From Phoenix dactylifera (Eukaryota; Streptophyta; Magnoliopsida; Arecales; Arecaceae): 64,000 nt of DNA. Under the pieces are notes generated by a model, which worked only from the letters and a program-made list of their open reading frames with translations, was not told the origin of the DNA and searched no databases. Positions 48,883-60,678 of this stretch are shown one piece after another (the stretch's first letter is position 1; each line of letters begins with the position of its first letter). Position numbers and translations under genes: made by a program. The stretch covers positions 24,252,013 through 24,316,012 of the forward strand of contig NC_052402.1 in assembly GCF_009389715.1 (NCBI RefSeq). The letters run 5' to 3'.

Positions 48883-51627
48883 GATGATGAAATTTGTATA
48901 CTGAAAATATCTAAAACCTATTTAAAATGAATCCTCTTCCAGGGTCAAAAACAAGAAAGTTTTTTTTTTTTTGTGCATGAATACACTCCTAAATATCGAG
49001 TTTTACATGAATACTCTTCTAAATTAATATTTGTATGTATGTCCAAGTAAAATACTTGTTTTTCTATTATCCTTTTTTTATTTTTCTTTTTGCATATATA
49101 CCCATGCTATCTAACGACGCTAAAAAATTAACAATTTTAAATTAAAATGATAAAAATATCCTTAATGGGTAGACATGCAAATAGATCGCAATCTCGATAG
49201 TAGGAGAAGAAGACAGGAACAATAGCATAATTTTAAATTTTTATTTTATTTTTAATTTACATAAATGTAATTTTTCTTAACACCATTAGAACAACCGTTA
49301 TATTAGGGGCATTTGTATACTAACAAAGTTTTACCAGAGTATACATGCGAATATCAATTTTGGAAGAATGCTCAAGCAAAATTTGATATTTAGAAGCATA
49401 TCCATAAAAAAAAATCAAAAAAAAAGAAAGAGCTCGGGAGCGCTGAGGTCATCTGATAATCAGACGGTTGTGATGCACCCCGGTATCACAGGAAGCGCTG
49501 TTCTCCTCATTGCTATTTTTTCCATTGTTGGCGCGAGAGAGGATAGAACACTCAACCTTAGGATCAACTCTTAAGAGGATACGAGACAAACTGCGACACA
49601 GCCAGATGATGGAATTATTATGCTGAAAATATTTAAAACCTATTTAAAACGATCTGCTTCCGAGGGACCAAAAAAGAAAGAGGTCAGGGGCGCTGAGGTC
49701 ATCTGATAATCCGACAGTCGTGATGCTCCCGGCATCACTGGATGCGCTTCGTCCTCATTGCTCTTTTTTCCGCTAATGGGGTGAGAGAGGATCAAACACT
49801 CGACCTTAGGATGACTTTTAAGAAGAGGTGGGAACAACTACGCCGCGACCGGATGATCAAATTTGTATGCTGAAAATATCTAAAACCTATTTAAAACGAA
49901 TCCTCTTCCAGGGACAAAAGCAAGAAAGTTTTTTTTTTGTGTGTGTGCATGAATACCATCCGAAATATCGGGTTTTACATGAATACACCTCTAAATTAAT
50001 ATTTGTATGTATATCCTAGTAAAATACTTGTTTTGCTATTTATCCTTTTTTTATTTTTGTTTTTGGATATATACTCGTGCTATCTAACGATGCAAAAAAA
50101 TTAACGATTTTAAATTAAAATGACTAAAATATTCTTAATGGGTAGACATGCAAATAGATCGCAATCTCGATAGCAGAAGAAGAAGACAAGAATAAAAGCA
50201 TAATTTTAAATTTTTATTTTATTTTTAATTAATATAAATATAATTTTTCTTAACACCGTTGGAACAACCGTTATATTAGGGACATTTGTACAATAACAAT
50301 GTTTTATGAGAGTACACATGCACATATCAATTTTAGAAGGATACTCATGCAAAATTCGATATTTAGAAGCATATCAATAAAAAAAAAATCTAAGAAAAGA
50401 AAGAGCTCAGGAGCGCTGAGGTCATCTGATAATCAGAAGGTTGTGATGCACCCCGGCATCACAGGAAGCGCCATTCTCCTCATAGCTCTTTTTTCCACTG
50501 TTGTTGCGGGAGAGGATCGAACACTCGACCTCAGGATCAACTCTTAAGAGGATACGAGACAAACTGCGGCACAACCAGATGATGGAATTAGTATGCTGAA
50601 AATATTTAAAACCTATTTAAAACGAATCCTCTTCCAAGGGACCAAAAAAGAAAGAGCTTAGGGGCACTGAGGTCATCCGATAATCTGACGGTCGTGATGC
50701 TCGCGGCATCACTGAATGCGCTGTCGTCCTCATTGCTCCTTTTTCCACTAATGGGGTGAGAGAGGATCGAACAGTCGACCTTAGGATGACTTTTAAGAAG
50801 AGGTGGGACCAACTACGCCGCGACCGGATGACGAAATTTGTATGCTGAAAATATCTAAAGCCTATTTAAAACGAATCCTCTTCCAGGGACAAAAACAAGA
50901 AAGTTTTTTTTTTGTGCGCATGAATACCCTCCTGAATATCGAGTTTTACATGAATACTCTCCTAAAGTAGTATTTGTATGTATATCCTAGTAAAATACTA
51001 GTTTTGCTATTTATCCTTTTTTTTATTTTTGTTTTTGCATATATACCCATTCTATCTAACGACGCTAAAAAATTAGACAAACTGCGACACAGCCAGATGA
51101 TGGAATTAGTATGCTGAAAATATTTAAAATCTATTTAAAATGAATCCTCTTCCAACGGACCAAAAAAGAAAGAGCTCAGGGGAGCTGAGGTCATCCGATA
51201 TTCAGACGATCGTGATGCTCCCGGCATCACAGGATGCGTTGTTGTCCTCATTGCTCTTTTTTCCACTGATGGGGTGAGAGAGGATCGAACACTCGACCTT
51301 AGGACGACTTTTAAGAAGAGGGTGGGACCAACTGCGCTGCGACCGGATGATGAAATTTGTATGCCGAAAATATCTAAAACCTATTTAAAACGAATCCTCT
51401 TCCAGGGACAAAAACAGGAAAGTTTTTTTTTGTGTGTGTGCATGAATACCCTCCTAAATATCGAGTTTTACATGCATACCCTTCTAAATTAATATTTGCA
51501 CGTATATCCTAGTAAAATAATTATTTTGCTATTTATCTTTTTTTTTATTTTTGTATATATAACTGTTACGGGGGAACTTAGCCACCATGCCCCACGTGAC
51601 CGGCACGCGCGCCCAGGAAGACTACGG

Positions 51628-51800
51628 CTGCCCCTTGATCCAGCAATCCGACCTCGGGTCGGATATCTTCGGCTCCGCAGCCCGACCCCGAGTCGGCTGC
51701 CCCTTGATCCAGCAATCCGACCTCGGGTCGGATATCTTCGGCTCCGCAGCCCGACCCCGAGTCGGCTGCCCCTTGATCCAGCAATCCGACCCCGAGTCGG
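51628..51800 (+). repeat. 69-bp tandem repeats in the Gypsy 5' LTR
   Basis: Two full units starting at 51628 and 51697 and a third partial from 51766. Each unit contains the near-dyads ccgacctcgggtcgg and ccgaccccgagtcgg. The 3' LTR has four full units plus a partial. Confidence 0.9.
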
Positions 51801-52033
51801 CAATCTCTCGACAACAACAGACTGTTCCTCTGAGGCACGCCGCGGCCCCCTGCTCCACTACTCCCTGCAACGGCCGTATCCGGCGCTGCCCCACGATCCC
51901 CTGTAACAGCCGTACAAAGCGGAGCTCCACTATGCCCTGCCATGGCTGTACCCAGCGCTGCCCCACGACGCCCTGTAACGGCCATGTCAGTGGCAGCCCC
52001 ATCGTGCCACACGATGACGAATCCTCGGAAAAA

Positions 52034-52065
52034 CCCCCCAGCCTGATATATATGAGGCTGGGGGG
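52034..52065 (+). promoter_or_regulatory. TATA-like box inside a perfect inverted repeat
   Basis: ccccccagcct and aggctgggggg are exact reverse complements (11 bp) around gatatatatg. The loop holds the best TATA-like word in the LTR. It is probably the LTR core promoter; transcription would begin about 30 bp further on, in the region before the CCTTCT run. Confidence 0.55.
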
Positions 52066-52308
52066 GAAGGGGGAGGGTAAGATATATCTTCCAGAGTATC
52101 ATCTCACCTGCTACCTTCTCCTTCTCCTTCTCCTTCTCCTTCGATCTCCTCTGACTTGATCGTCGGAGGGCCCCCACTACCCCGGTGGTGGTGCGAGGCT
52201 TGCTTGCAGGTTTCACGGCGGAGGGCGGAGCGCAACCAAAGCAACTCAAAGGGAACTCCGTTCACACCGCTGTGCCAATCGTTCTCGGTTTGGACCACCA
52301 GCAACAGT

Positions 52309-52325
52309 TGGCGCTAGAGGAAGGG
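52309..52325 (+). other. Probable Gypsy primer-binding site
   Basis: tggcgctagaggaaggg follows the presumed LTR end by two bases, the expected place for a primer site. I cannot assign the primer tRNA with certainty from memory. Confidence 0.5.
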
Positions 52326-52346
52326 CCGGATCTCAGAGCGATCGTA

Positions 52347-55300
52347 ATGGCACGGCGAGGTGGTCGTGGAGCTTCCAATGCTTCTGGTCGCGGGGCCTCT
52401 CGCGCCTCCGGCCGGGAGGCCGCTGCATCTCCAACACACTCTCAGCAACACTCCACCACCCCACCGCCCATTCAGACGGTCGAAGCCGCCCAGTTCGACC
52501 AGCTAGCCCAGCAGGTTCGCACCCTCGCGGAGGCGGTGCAGAATCTGCAGGGTGCGATGTCCCGGGCGCCGCAGCGGGCTCAGGAGCCACTGCTCCCTGA
52601 GCGCTCGCCTGTCCTCCTCAACCCGCGCTCCTTCCTCTCCCATGGGGAGGAGCGCCGGCGCGAGGAGGATTCTCGAGCACGGTCTATTCTGCCGGGACCT
52701 TCCCATCGGAGCTGCGCGGGGTACGAGAGGCGGGCCCGGGCGCGTTCCCAGACCCCCCAGTCCTCGAGGAACCCGCGCTCCAGTCGGTCCCCCACTCGCC
52801 GCTCCTTGTCTCCCACCCACCGGTCGCGCTCCCTGGACCGGCGGGTGGACGATCTCCACCGACAACTCCAGGTCCTGAAGGGCCATTCCAAAGATTCCTT
52901 CGCCGACTTAGAGATCTCCTCTCAGCCGGCGCTTGCCTCGAGGATCCTGCGGACCCCGAATCCCCCGGGGTTCAAAATGCCGGCGATCGAGCCCTATGAC
53001 GGGGCGGCAGACCCGCGGGATCACGTCGAGAGTTTCAGGACCCTTATGCTCCTCCACGGAGCATCAGATCCCCTTCTCTGCAAGGCCTTCCTGGCAACCC
53101 TCCGTGGCCCGGCGAGGGCGTGGTTCGCCGGGCTGGAGGCTGACTCAATCCGGTCTTTCGACCAGTTCACTCGCCTCTTCATCACTCATTTCGCCGTCAG
53201 TAGCCGGCGGCGACTGGTCTCCGACTCCCTCTTTGACGTCCGGCAAAACGAGGGAGAAAGCCTACGGGATTATCTTACCCGCTTCAACAGGGCTACGCTG
53301 GAGGTCCGGAACCTGAGTCAGGAGGTAGCTCTTTCAGCCCTGAAGCGTGGCTTCCGGAAGGGCAGGCTCACCTTCTCCCTGGACAAATGCCTGCCGCGGA
53401 GCTTCCCAGAGCTGTTGTCCCGGGCGAACCAGTATGCGGACGCCGAGGAGGCGGCCGCCCACCGGAGCAAGGAGGCTGCCGAGATCCCTCCAAAGCTTGG
53501 GAAGAAAAGGCGGAAAGAGGCACGCCAGAGGAGGAGCCCGACGCCCCAGCGTCGGCGCAGAAGCCCGTCGCCGGCGAAGAACCACGGCGCCCCACGCCCT
53601 CGTTCTCCGCCCCGACGTTTCAACCGGTACACCCCTCTCCTAACTCCCCGGGCCCAGATCCTTATGGAGATCAAGGGGCGGGAGGACCTCCCGGCCCCGA
53701 GACAGATACGAAGGATCCCTGGAAAGAGGCCCTCCCGGGCGTACTGTGAGTACCACCGAGACCACGGCCACGACACAGAGGACTGCTTCCAGCTTCGGGA
53801 CGAGATCGAGGCTCTTATCCGTCGGGGGCGTCTCGGTCGATATGTGAGCGACCGACGTCCCCCCGCAGACCCGCGTCCGGCCGACCCGGCTTCTCCGGAG
53901 CCTCGGGAGCAGAATCGACCCGTTGCGGGCGTGATCCACACTATCACTGGGGGCTGCTCTCGGCCCGTGAGGAACGCAGGGGGCTCGACGGAAGCCTCAG
54001 GGACGGCCGTCGTAAAGAGGCAGAGGGTCGGCAATGTAATCACCTTTTCTGATGAGGATGTAAAGGGGGTTCAGACTCCCCACGATGACGCCATGGTGAT
54101 CTCCCTCACTATGGCAAACTATGATGTAAGGCGTGTTCTTGTGGATAGTGGAAGCTTAGCTGATATTTTGTTTTACAAGGCCTTCCAAAAGATGAGCTTG
54201 TCCAGACAGTTGTTGCACAAAATGTCCACCCCCCTCGTAGGATTCACCGGTGACGCTGTCCCGGCGGAAGGTGTCGTTGAGCTGCCTGTGACTGCGGGCG
54301 TCGCACCTGCAGAAGCCACGGTGCGACTCGGGTTCTTGGTCGTCCGTGTTCCCTCGGCCTACAACGCTATCCTCGGGCGACCCGGGCTGAACGCCCTTCG
54401 CGCGGTGGTCTCCACGTACCACTTGCTCATGCGGTTCCCCACGGCGGTCGGGATCGGAGAGGTCCGAGGTGACCAACCGACCGCATGGCAATGTTTTCTA
54501 GCAACCCTCAAAGGGAAGAAGCCCGTGGAAGCCCTAAGCGTCGAGTCCCTTGATGCCAGAGACGAGGTGGCCTTGCGGCAGGGGGAGCCGGCCGAGGGTG
54601 TGGTCGAAGTCCCCCTCGAGGAAGGCCGCCCCGACCGGGCGGTCCGGGTCGGCGCCAATCTCGATCCGGGAGCTCGGGCCCGGTTGGTGGAATTCCTCCG
54701 AGCCAATACCGATGTATTTGCCTGGTCGGCGGCCGATGTACCTGGGATCGACCCGGAGGTCATTTCTCACGCCCTCAACGTCGACCCGACCCACCGACCA
54801 ATAAAGCAGAAGAAGAGACACTGTGCCCCGGATCGGATCCGGGTGGTCGACCAGGAGGTAGACAAGCTCTTGGAGGCAGGATTCATAAGGGAGGTAAGCT
54901 ACCCCGAGTGGCTGGCAAATGTTGTACTTGTCCGGAAGGCGAGCGGGAAGTGGAGGATGTGCGTCGACTATACCGACCTGAACAAGGCGTGCCCTAAGGA
55001 TAGCTTTCCACTTCCGCGAATAGACCAACTGGTCGACGCGACTTCCGGATATCAGCTGCTGTCTTTCATGGACGCCTTCTCCGGTTACAACCAGATAATG
55101 ATGGCCCCACAGGACGAGGAGAAAACTGCCTTTATAACAGACCGGGGGCTGTACTGCTACAAGGTAATGCCCTTCGGTCTGAAGAATGCTGGCGCCACTT
55201 ACCAGCGCCTCGTCAACAAAATCTTCAAAGAGCAAATCGGCCGGAACATGGAGGTGTACGTGGACGATATGCTGGTGAAGAGCCGCCATGCAGACCAGCA

Positions 55301-57815
55301 CATCGCGGATTTGGAGGAGACTTTCACCACCTTGCGGAAGTTTTGCATGAAGCTGAACCCAGCGAAGTGCGCCTTCGGCGCTTCGGCCGGGAGGTTCCTC
55401 GGTTTCATTGTCAACCAGCGGGGTATCGAAGCCAACCCGGACAAAATCAAGGCCATCCAAGGTATGTCCCCTCCGACCAAAGTAAAGGAGGTTCAGGAGC
55501 TCGCTGGAAGGGTCGCCGCGCTTGGACGATTTGTGGCAAAATCGGCCGAACGCTGCCAACCATTCTTCAAGGTGTTAAAACGCCCGAAAGACTTCCTCTG
55601 GACGGCCGAATGTCAAGCAGCATTCGACCAGCTCAAGGAATACCTGGCGTCTCCTCCCCTACTGTCCAAGCCGCAAGAAGGGGAGATGCTCTACCTCTAT
55701 CTGGCGGTCTCCCCAACCGCGGTCAGTGCGGTGCTGGTTCGGGAAGAGGCAAAGCTCCAGAAGCCCGTGTACTACATCAGCCGGGTCCTACGGGATGCCG
55801 AGACGCGGTATACGAAGGCTGAGAAGATCGCCTTCGCGCTGCTGACCGCGACCAGGAGACTCCGCCCCTATTTCCAGGCCCATTCTGTCACCCTCTTAAC
55901 TGATCAACCACTACGACAGATCCTCAGCAACCCCGAGAATGCGGGACGGCTGGTGAAGTGGGCAATAGAACTCGGTGAGTTCGACACCCGCTACCAGCCT
56001 CGACCCGCCATCAAGGCCCAGGTGCTCGCGGATTTTCTCGCTGAGTGCACGGTGCAGGAGGCGGAACCTAGACCGCCGGAAACGCCCAGCCTCGACCTCC
56101 CGACCTGGACGCTTCACATCGATGGGTCGTCGAACCCCGAGGGTGGAGGAGCCGGGCTGGTCCTTACCAGTCCTGATGGAGTGATAGCCGAGTATGCCTT
56201 GAGATTTGGATTTCCAGTAACCAACAACGAGGCGGAGTACGAGGCCCTAGTCACGGGACTCAAACTCACCAGGGAGCTCGGCATCCGGCGTTTGAAGGTC
56301 TTCACCGACTCCCAGCTGGTGGTCGGGCAGGTCCGTGGGGAGTTCGAGGCCCGGAGCCCGACCATGCAGAACTACGTCCGGAAGGTGCAAGCACTCATTC
56401 TCGATCTCGGCAGTGTCGACATCCAGCAGGTCCCCAGAAGCGAAAATGCTAGGGCCGACAGGTTGTCCCACTTGGTGAGCGCAGAGGCGCACAACTTGTC
56501 GAGGGCAATCTACCTGGAGACCCTGGAGGCCCCGAGCATCGGCGAGGCTGGAGCGGTGATGGCGATTGATCCGGAGCCGTCTTGGATGGACCCGCTCGTC
56601 GCCTACCTCGCCGAAGGGATCCTCCCTGAAGACGAAGATCAAGCTCGGCGACTTGTCAAGAAGTCCGCCCACTACGTACTCTATAAAGGGAGGCTGTATC
56701 GGACCTCGTTTACCGCCCCCCTCTTAAGGTGCCTCCGCCCCTCGGAGGCGGCCTACGTCCTCGGCGAAGTCTACGAGGGCGTTTGCGGATCGCACTTGGG
56801 GGCTAGGTCCTTGGCGCACAAGATCATGAGGCAAGGCTATTATTGGCCTACCTTGTTGGAGGACTCAAAGGATCATGTACGGAAATGCGACGCCTGCCAG
56901 CGCCACGCCAACATCCAGAGAGTCCCTTCTGTCCCCTTGGCACCAATCACCGCACCCTGGCCCTTCGCACAGTGGGGAATGGATATCCTCGGACCATTCC
57001 CCGTCGCTTCAGCCCAGCGAAAATTCTTGATTGTTGCAATCGACTACTTCACCAAGTGGGTGGAGGCAGAGCCGCTGGCCACTATCACGGAGGCGCAAGT
57101 CCGAAAGTTCGTGAAGAAAAACATCATTGTCCGATTTGGGGTACCCCGAGTCCTCATCTCGGATAATGGTCGACAGTTCGACAACAAGCATTTCCGTGAT
57201 TTCTGCGAGGAGTTCGGGATCGAGCATCGGTTCACATCTGTGTCGCATCCCCAAACCAACGGTGAGGCCGAGGTCACAAATCGGACAATCCTCCAAGGAA
57301 TTAAGGCGTGAATCGGTCGGACGGGGCAAGCTTGGGTCGAAGAACTCGAGAATGTCCTTTGGGCGTATCGGACCACGCATCGGACCCCTACCGGGGAGAC
57401 ACCTTTCAGCCTAACCTATGGCACGGAAGCGGTTGTTCCCGTGGAGCTCGGACTCCCCTCGCCCCGGGTGGCCGCGCACCGACCCGAGGCCAATTCGGAG
57501 CAACTCCGAGGGAACCTGGACCTCTTGGAAGAAGCAAGAGAAATGGCGCAGGTTCGGATGGCGATGTATCAGCGGAGGGTGGCCCGATATTATAACTCCA
57601 AGGTCCGACCGAAACTTTTCAGAATCGGAGATCTGGTGCTAAGGCGAGCCAAAGCATCTCAACCCGCGGAAGGTGGGAAGCTGGCGCCAAATTGGGAAGG
57701 CCCGTATAGGGTTCGCTGGGTAAACCGACCTGGCTCCTACCAGTTGGAGGCCCTAGATGGTCGAGAAATTCCGAGGAGCTGGAATTCCGCTAACCTGCGG
57801 GCGTATTACCAGTAG
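52347..57815 (+). pseudogene. Gypsy/Tat gag-pol coding region
   Basis: The likely start is the ATG at 52347 (MARRGGRG), just after the primer site; upstream in-frame codons lie within the LTR. In order: an Arg/Ser-rich N-terminus, retrotransposon gag domain, Tat-type zinc knuckle (CEYHRDHGHDTEDC), aspartic protease (VDSGSLADILF), reverse transcriptase with YVDD, RNase H, a second RNase H of archaeal type (HIDGSSNPEGGGAGL), the HHCC zinc finger, integrase core, and a C-terminal integrase part (LWAYRTTHRTPTGETPF). The second RNase H marks the Tat lineage. GC content is far higher than in the surrounding array. The region looks broken, with about one break. Confidence 0.88.
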
Positions 57816-58881
57816 AACGACAAAGCCAGGAAGACAGTTCGAAAAATGTACAATTCTTTTTATTTCAATAATTCCTGGTTACAACGGTGTGTTCGTGTGA
57901 TTACAAAGAATTCCCAGAGGGGAATTGGGGAGTAAAGAAAACAAGGAAGAGGTGGAGACTCCGTGGAGCTGAAGATCTGGGATCCCGAACCCTCCATCCG
58001 AAGCAGCTGCAATCCCACCGGGCGTGGGTGCTTCCCCCCGGAGGCGCCATCGACGCCTCACGAAAAAGATAAGGAGCCGCCGCAGAAGAAGTTCCCGCTG
58101 CCTCCAGAGGAACGCCACCTCCAAGGGATATTCCGGTCCTCCCCAGGAGAAGGGGAGGGAAGGAATACAAGGGAGAAGAGCGCGAGGAGGCGCGATCCCG
58201 GATGAAGCGTCTGGCGCAGAGCTCAATCGGGAGGCGGGGCTGAAAGGAGGGGGGATGTGATCCCGGATGAAACGCCTAGAGCGGAGTTCCGCCGGGGAGA
58301 ACCTCCTTGTTGATCCCAGATGAAACGGCTAGTTGGCGGAAGTCGCGAGGGGCGCGCCTCCCGTTCCTCCGGCAGGGGTTTCCCAGCCACACGCCGGAGA
58401 GGAGGTCCACGATCCATGGCAACCCGAATAGCTCCGGCTTGGGAGGCTCCACCGCACCTGCACTTATATTTATAGCCAAACTGTGGCCCCCCGGTCGTTC
58501 CGATGCGGGTGGCTCCAATAAAGGCGGGCGCACCGAATCCGGAGCCGTTCCAGCTCTTGAGGCGTATCCTCCCACGATCTCCTAAGCGTCGTTCTCCTTA
58601 ATTGCATTCTTCATGCAGGACACTCCGGGCGGTGTGTATCCCACGGCCCACGTATCTCCGCTCGCGCCCAGGCCGCATCCGCCTCGAAGAGCGCGCGTAT
58701 CGCGGCCGCTTAACTGACACTCCTTGCAAGCAGCAACTGGCGATCCGATTTCCCAGGTAACGCCTCAATTAGCATTTAATACCCTTCTGGTGTTCCCCAG
58801 GCGACACTTGGAGAATAGGAGAAACACGATCGTAGCTGGCCACGGAGAAATCCCGTCGAGCGGCAAGCGACAGGCGCGTGG
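57816..58881. other. Gypsy 3' non-coding region
   Basis: GC-rich sequence downstream of the integrase part with no ORF that I can support on either strand. Such long spacers are usual in Tat-lineage elements. Confidence 0.6.
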
Positions 58882-59849
58882 CCAACGAGCGGAATTTCCC
58901 GAGGCTCGGCCCTCGGATGTCAGGCTAACCCGATGATCATCCCGGGAGCAGACTAGCCTGAAGCCCCGACCGGTCACCTCGGCTTGCGCCAGCCTTGGCC
59001 GACCAACGAGCGGAATTTCCCGAGGCTCGGCCCTCGGATGCCAGGCTAACCCGATGATCATCCCGGGAGCAGACTAGCCTGAAGCCCCGACCGGTCGCCT
59101 CGGCTTGCGCCAGCCTTGGCCGACCAACGAGCGGAATTTCCCGAGGCTCAGCCCTCGGATGCCAGGCTAACCCGATGATCATCCCGAGAGCAGACTAGCC
59201 TGAAGCCCCGACCGGTCGCCTCGGCTTGCGCCAGCCTTGGCCGACCAACGAGCGAAATTTTCCGAGGCTCGGCCCTCGGATGCCAGGCTAACCCGATGAT
59301 CATCCCGGGAGCAGACTAGCCTGAAGCCCCGACCGGTCACCTCGGCTTGCGCCAGCCTTGGCCGACCAACGAGCGGAATTTCCCGAGGCTCGGCCCTCGG
59401 ATGCCAGGCTAACCCGATGATCATCCCGGGAGCAGACTAGCCTGAAGCCCCGATCGGTCACCTCGGCTTGCGCCAGCCTTGGCCGACCAACGAGCGGAAT
59501 TTCCCGAGACTCGGCCCTCGGATGCCAGGCTAACCCGATGATCATCCCGGGAGCAGACTAGCCTGAAGCCCCGACCGGTCGCCTCGGCTTGCGCCAGCCT
59601 TGGCCGACCAACGAGCGGAATTTCCCGAGGCTCGGCCCTCGGATGCCAGGCTAACCCAATGATCATCCCGGAAGCAGACTAGCCTGAAGCCCCGACCGGT
59701 CGCCTCGGCTTGCGCCAGCCTTGGCCGACCAATGAGCGAAATTCCCCGAGGCTCGGCCCTCGGATGCCATGCTAACCCGATGACCATCCCGGGGGCAGAC
59801 TAGCCTGAAGCCCCGACCGGTCGCCTCGGCTTGCGCCAGCCTTGGCCGA
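58882..59849. repeat. 121-bp minisatellite in the Gypsy 3' region
   Basis: Eight tandem units starting ccaacgagcggaatttccc at 58882, 59003, 59124 and so on every 121 bp, with few substitutions between units. The regular open frame on the minus strand is a by-product of the period and is not a gene. Confidence 0.92.
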
Positions 59850-60509
59850 CCAACGAGCGGAATTTTCTGAGGCCTAACCCTCGGATGCCTGGCCTAGCGC
59901 CGGAAGAATTTTCTGAGGCCTAATCCTCGGATGCCTGGCCTAGCGCCGGATGAATTTTCTGAGGCCTAACCCTCGGATGCCTGGCCTAGCGCCGGAAGAA
60001 TTTCCTGAGGCCTAACCCTCGGATGCCTGGCCTAGCGCCGGATGAATTTCCTGAGGCCTAACCCTCGGATGCCTGGCCTAGCGCCGGAAGAATTTCCTGA
60101 GGCCTAATCCTCGGATGCCTGGCCTAGTGCCGGAAGAATTTCCTGAGGCCTAATTCTCGGATGCCTGGCCTAGCGCCGGATGAATTTCCTGAGGCCTAAC
60201 CCTCGGATGCCTGGCCTAGCGCCGGAAGAATTTTCTGAGGCCTAACCCTCGGATGCCTGGCCTAGCGCCGGAAGAATTTCCTGAGGCCTAACCCTCGGAT
60301 GCCTGGCCTAGCGCCGGATGAATTTCCTAAGGCCTAACCCTCGGATGCCTGGCCTAGCGCCGAAAGAATTTTCTGAGGCCTAACCCTCGGATGCCTGGCC
60401 TAGCGCCGGAAGAATTTCCTGAGGCCTAACCCTCGGATGCCTGGCCTAGCGCCGGATGAATTTCCTGAGGCCTAACCCTCGGATGCCTGGCCTAGCGCCG
60501 GAGGAACTT
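59850..60509. repeat. 46-bp minisatellite in the Gypsy 3' region
   Basis: Fourteen units of about 46 bp (gaatttcctgaggcctaacc and onward). The unit matches the first 40 or so bases of the 121-bp unit (gaatttcccgaggctcgg...cctcggatgcc), so this array grew from part of the other. Units alternate between ggaagaatt and ggatgaatt forms. Confidence 0.92.
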
Positions 60510-60678
60510 CAAGAGTCAGGAGTCGGCGAGGCGCTACCGAGAGTTAAAAAGAGGAAGGATGAAAGTGAAATGAGGAAACACTCTGTTTGCATTAACTTTC
60601 GTTGCACCAGGGCCGAGACCCATACAACATGGCAAAACGCCAACATACAAAGAAAAAAACAAAGAAAAGTACAGAGGG

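Larger units (their letters stand above)
25098..51563. repeat. Macro-repeat copy 3, split by Copia and cut by Gypsy
   Basis: The unit restarts at 25098, is interrupted by the Copia element at 27779-39614, resumes in register at 39615, and stops at the Gypsy 5' LTR at 51564. Without the Copia insert about 14.6 kb is present, already longer than copy 2, and the inverted-repeat part has not been reached. The extra length comes from additional units of about 970 bp. All modules from 39615 to 51563 point the same way. Confidence 0.85.
39893..51563 (-). repeat. Forward module array, copy 3 (expanded)
   Basis: About 11.7 kb of modules in one orientation. Box-B stretches lie near 40233, 40500 (degenerate), 40751, 41001, 41524, 42241, 42489, 43212, 43459, 44170, 44418, 45136, 45393, 45911, 46626, 46875, 47597, 47849, 48572, 48818, 49544, 49790, 50512, 50761 and 51283. 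Equivalent points recur about every 955-980 bp (near 42140, 43120, 44075 and 45050, then 46530, 47505, 48475, 49450 and 50420). Short variants joined at aaaaaattaga occur near 41305, 45705 and 51070. Confidence 0.85.
51564..52306 (+). repeat. Gypsy 5' LTR
   Basis: About 743 bp, TGTTACGG to a probable CAGCAACA end just before the primer site; the exact 3' limit is uncertain because the other LTR is cut by the window. It contains 69-bp tandem repeats, a TATA-like box in an inverted repeat, and a short CCTTCT microsatellite at about 52114-52143. Confidence 0.8.

Noticed and set aside
4036-51492. Dozens of 60-100-codon ORFs with recurring peptides such as REDRTLDLRINS or VDPEVECSILS
   Set aside because: They are translations of the tRNA-like head and its flanks on either strand, recur with the repeat, and begin and end at random. 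Conservation follows the DNA repeat, not the reading frame.
58765-59787. Row of identical 81-codon minus-strand ORFs
   Set aside because: They repeat every 121 bp with the minisatellite and have no independent support as genes.
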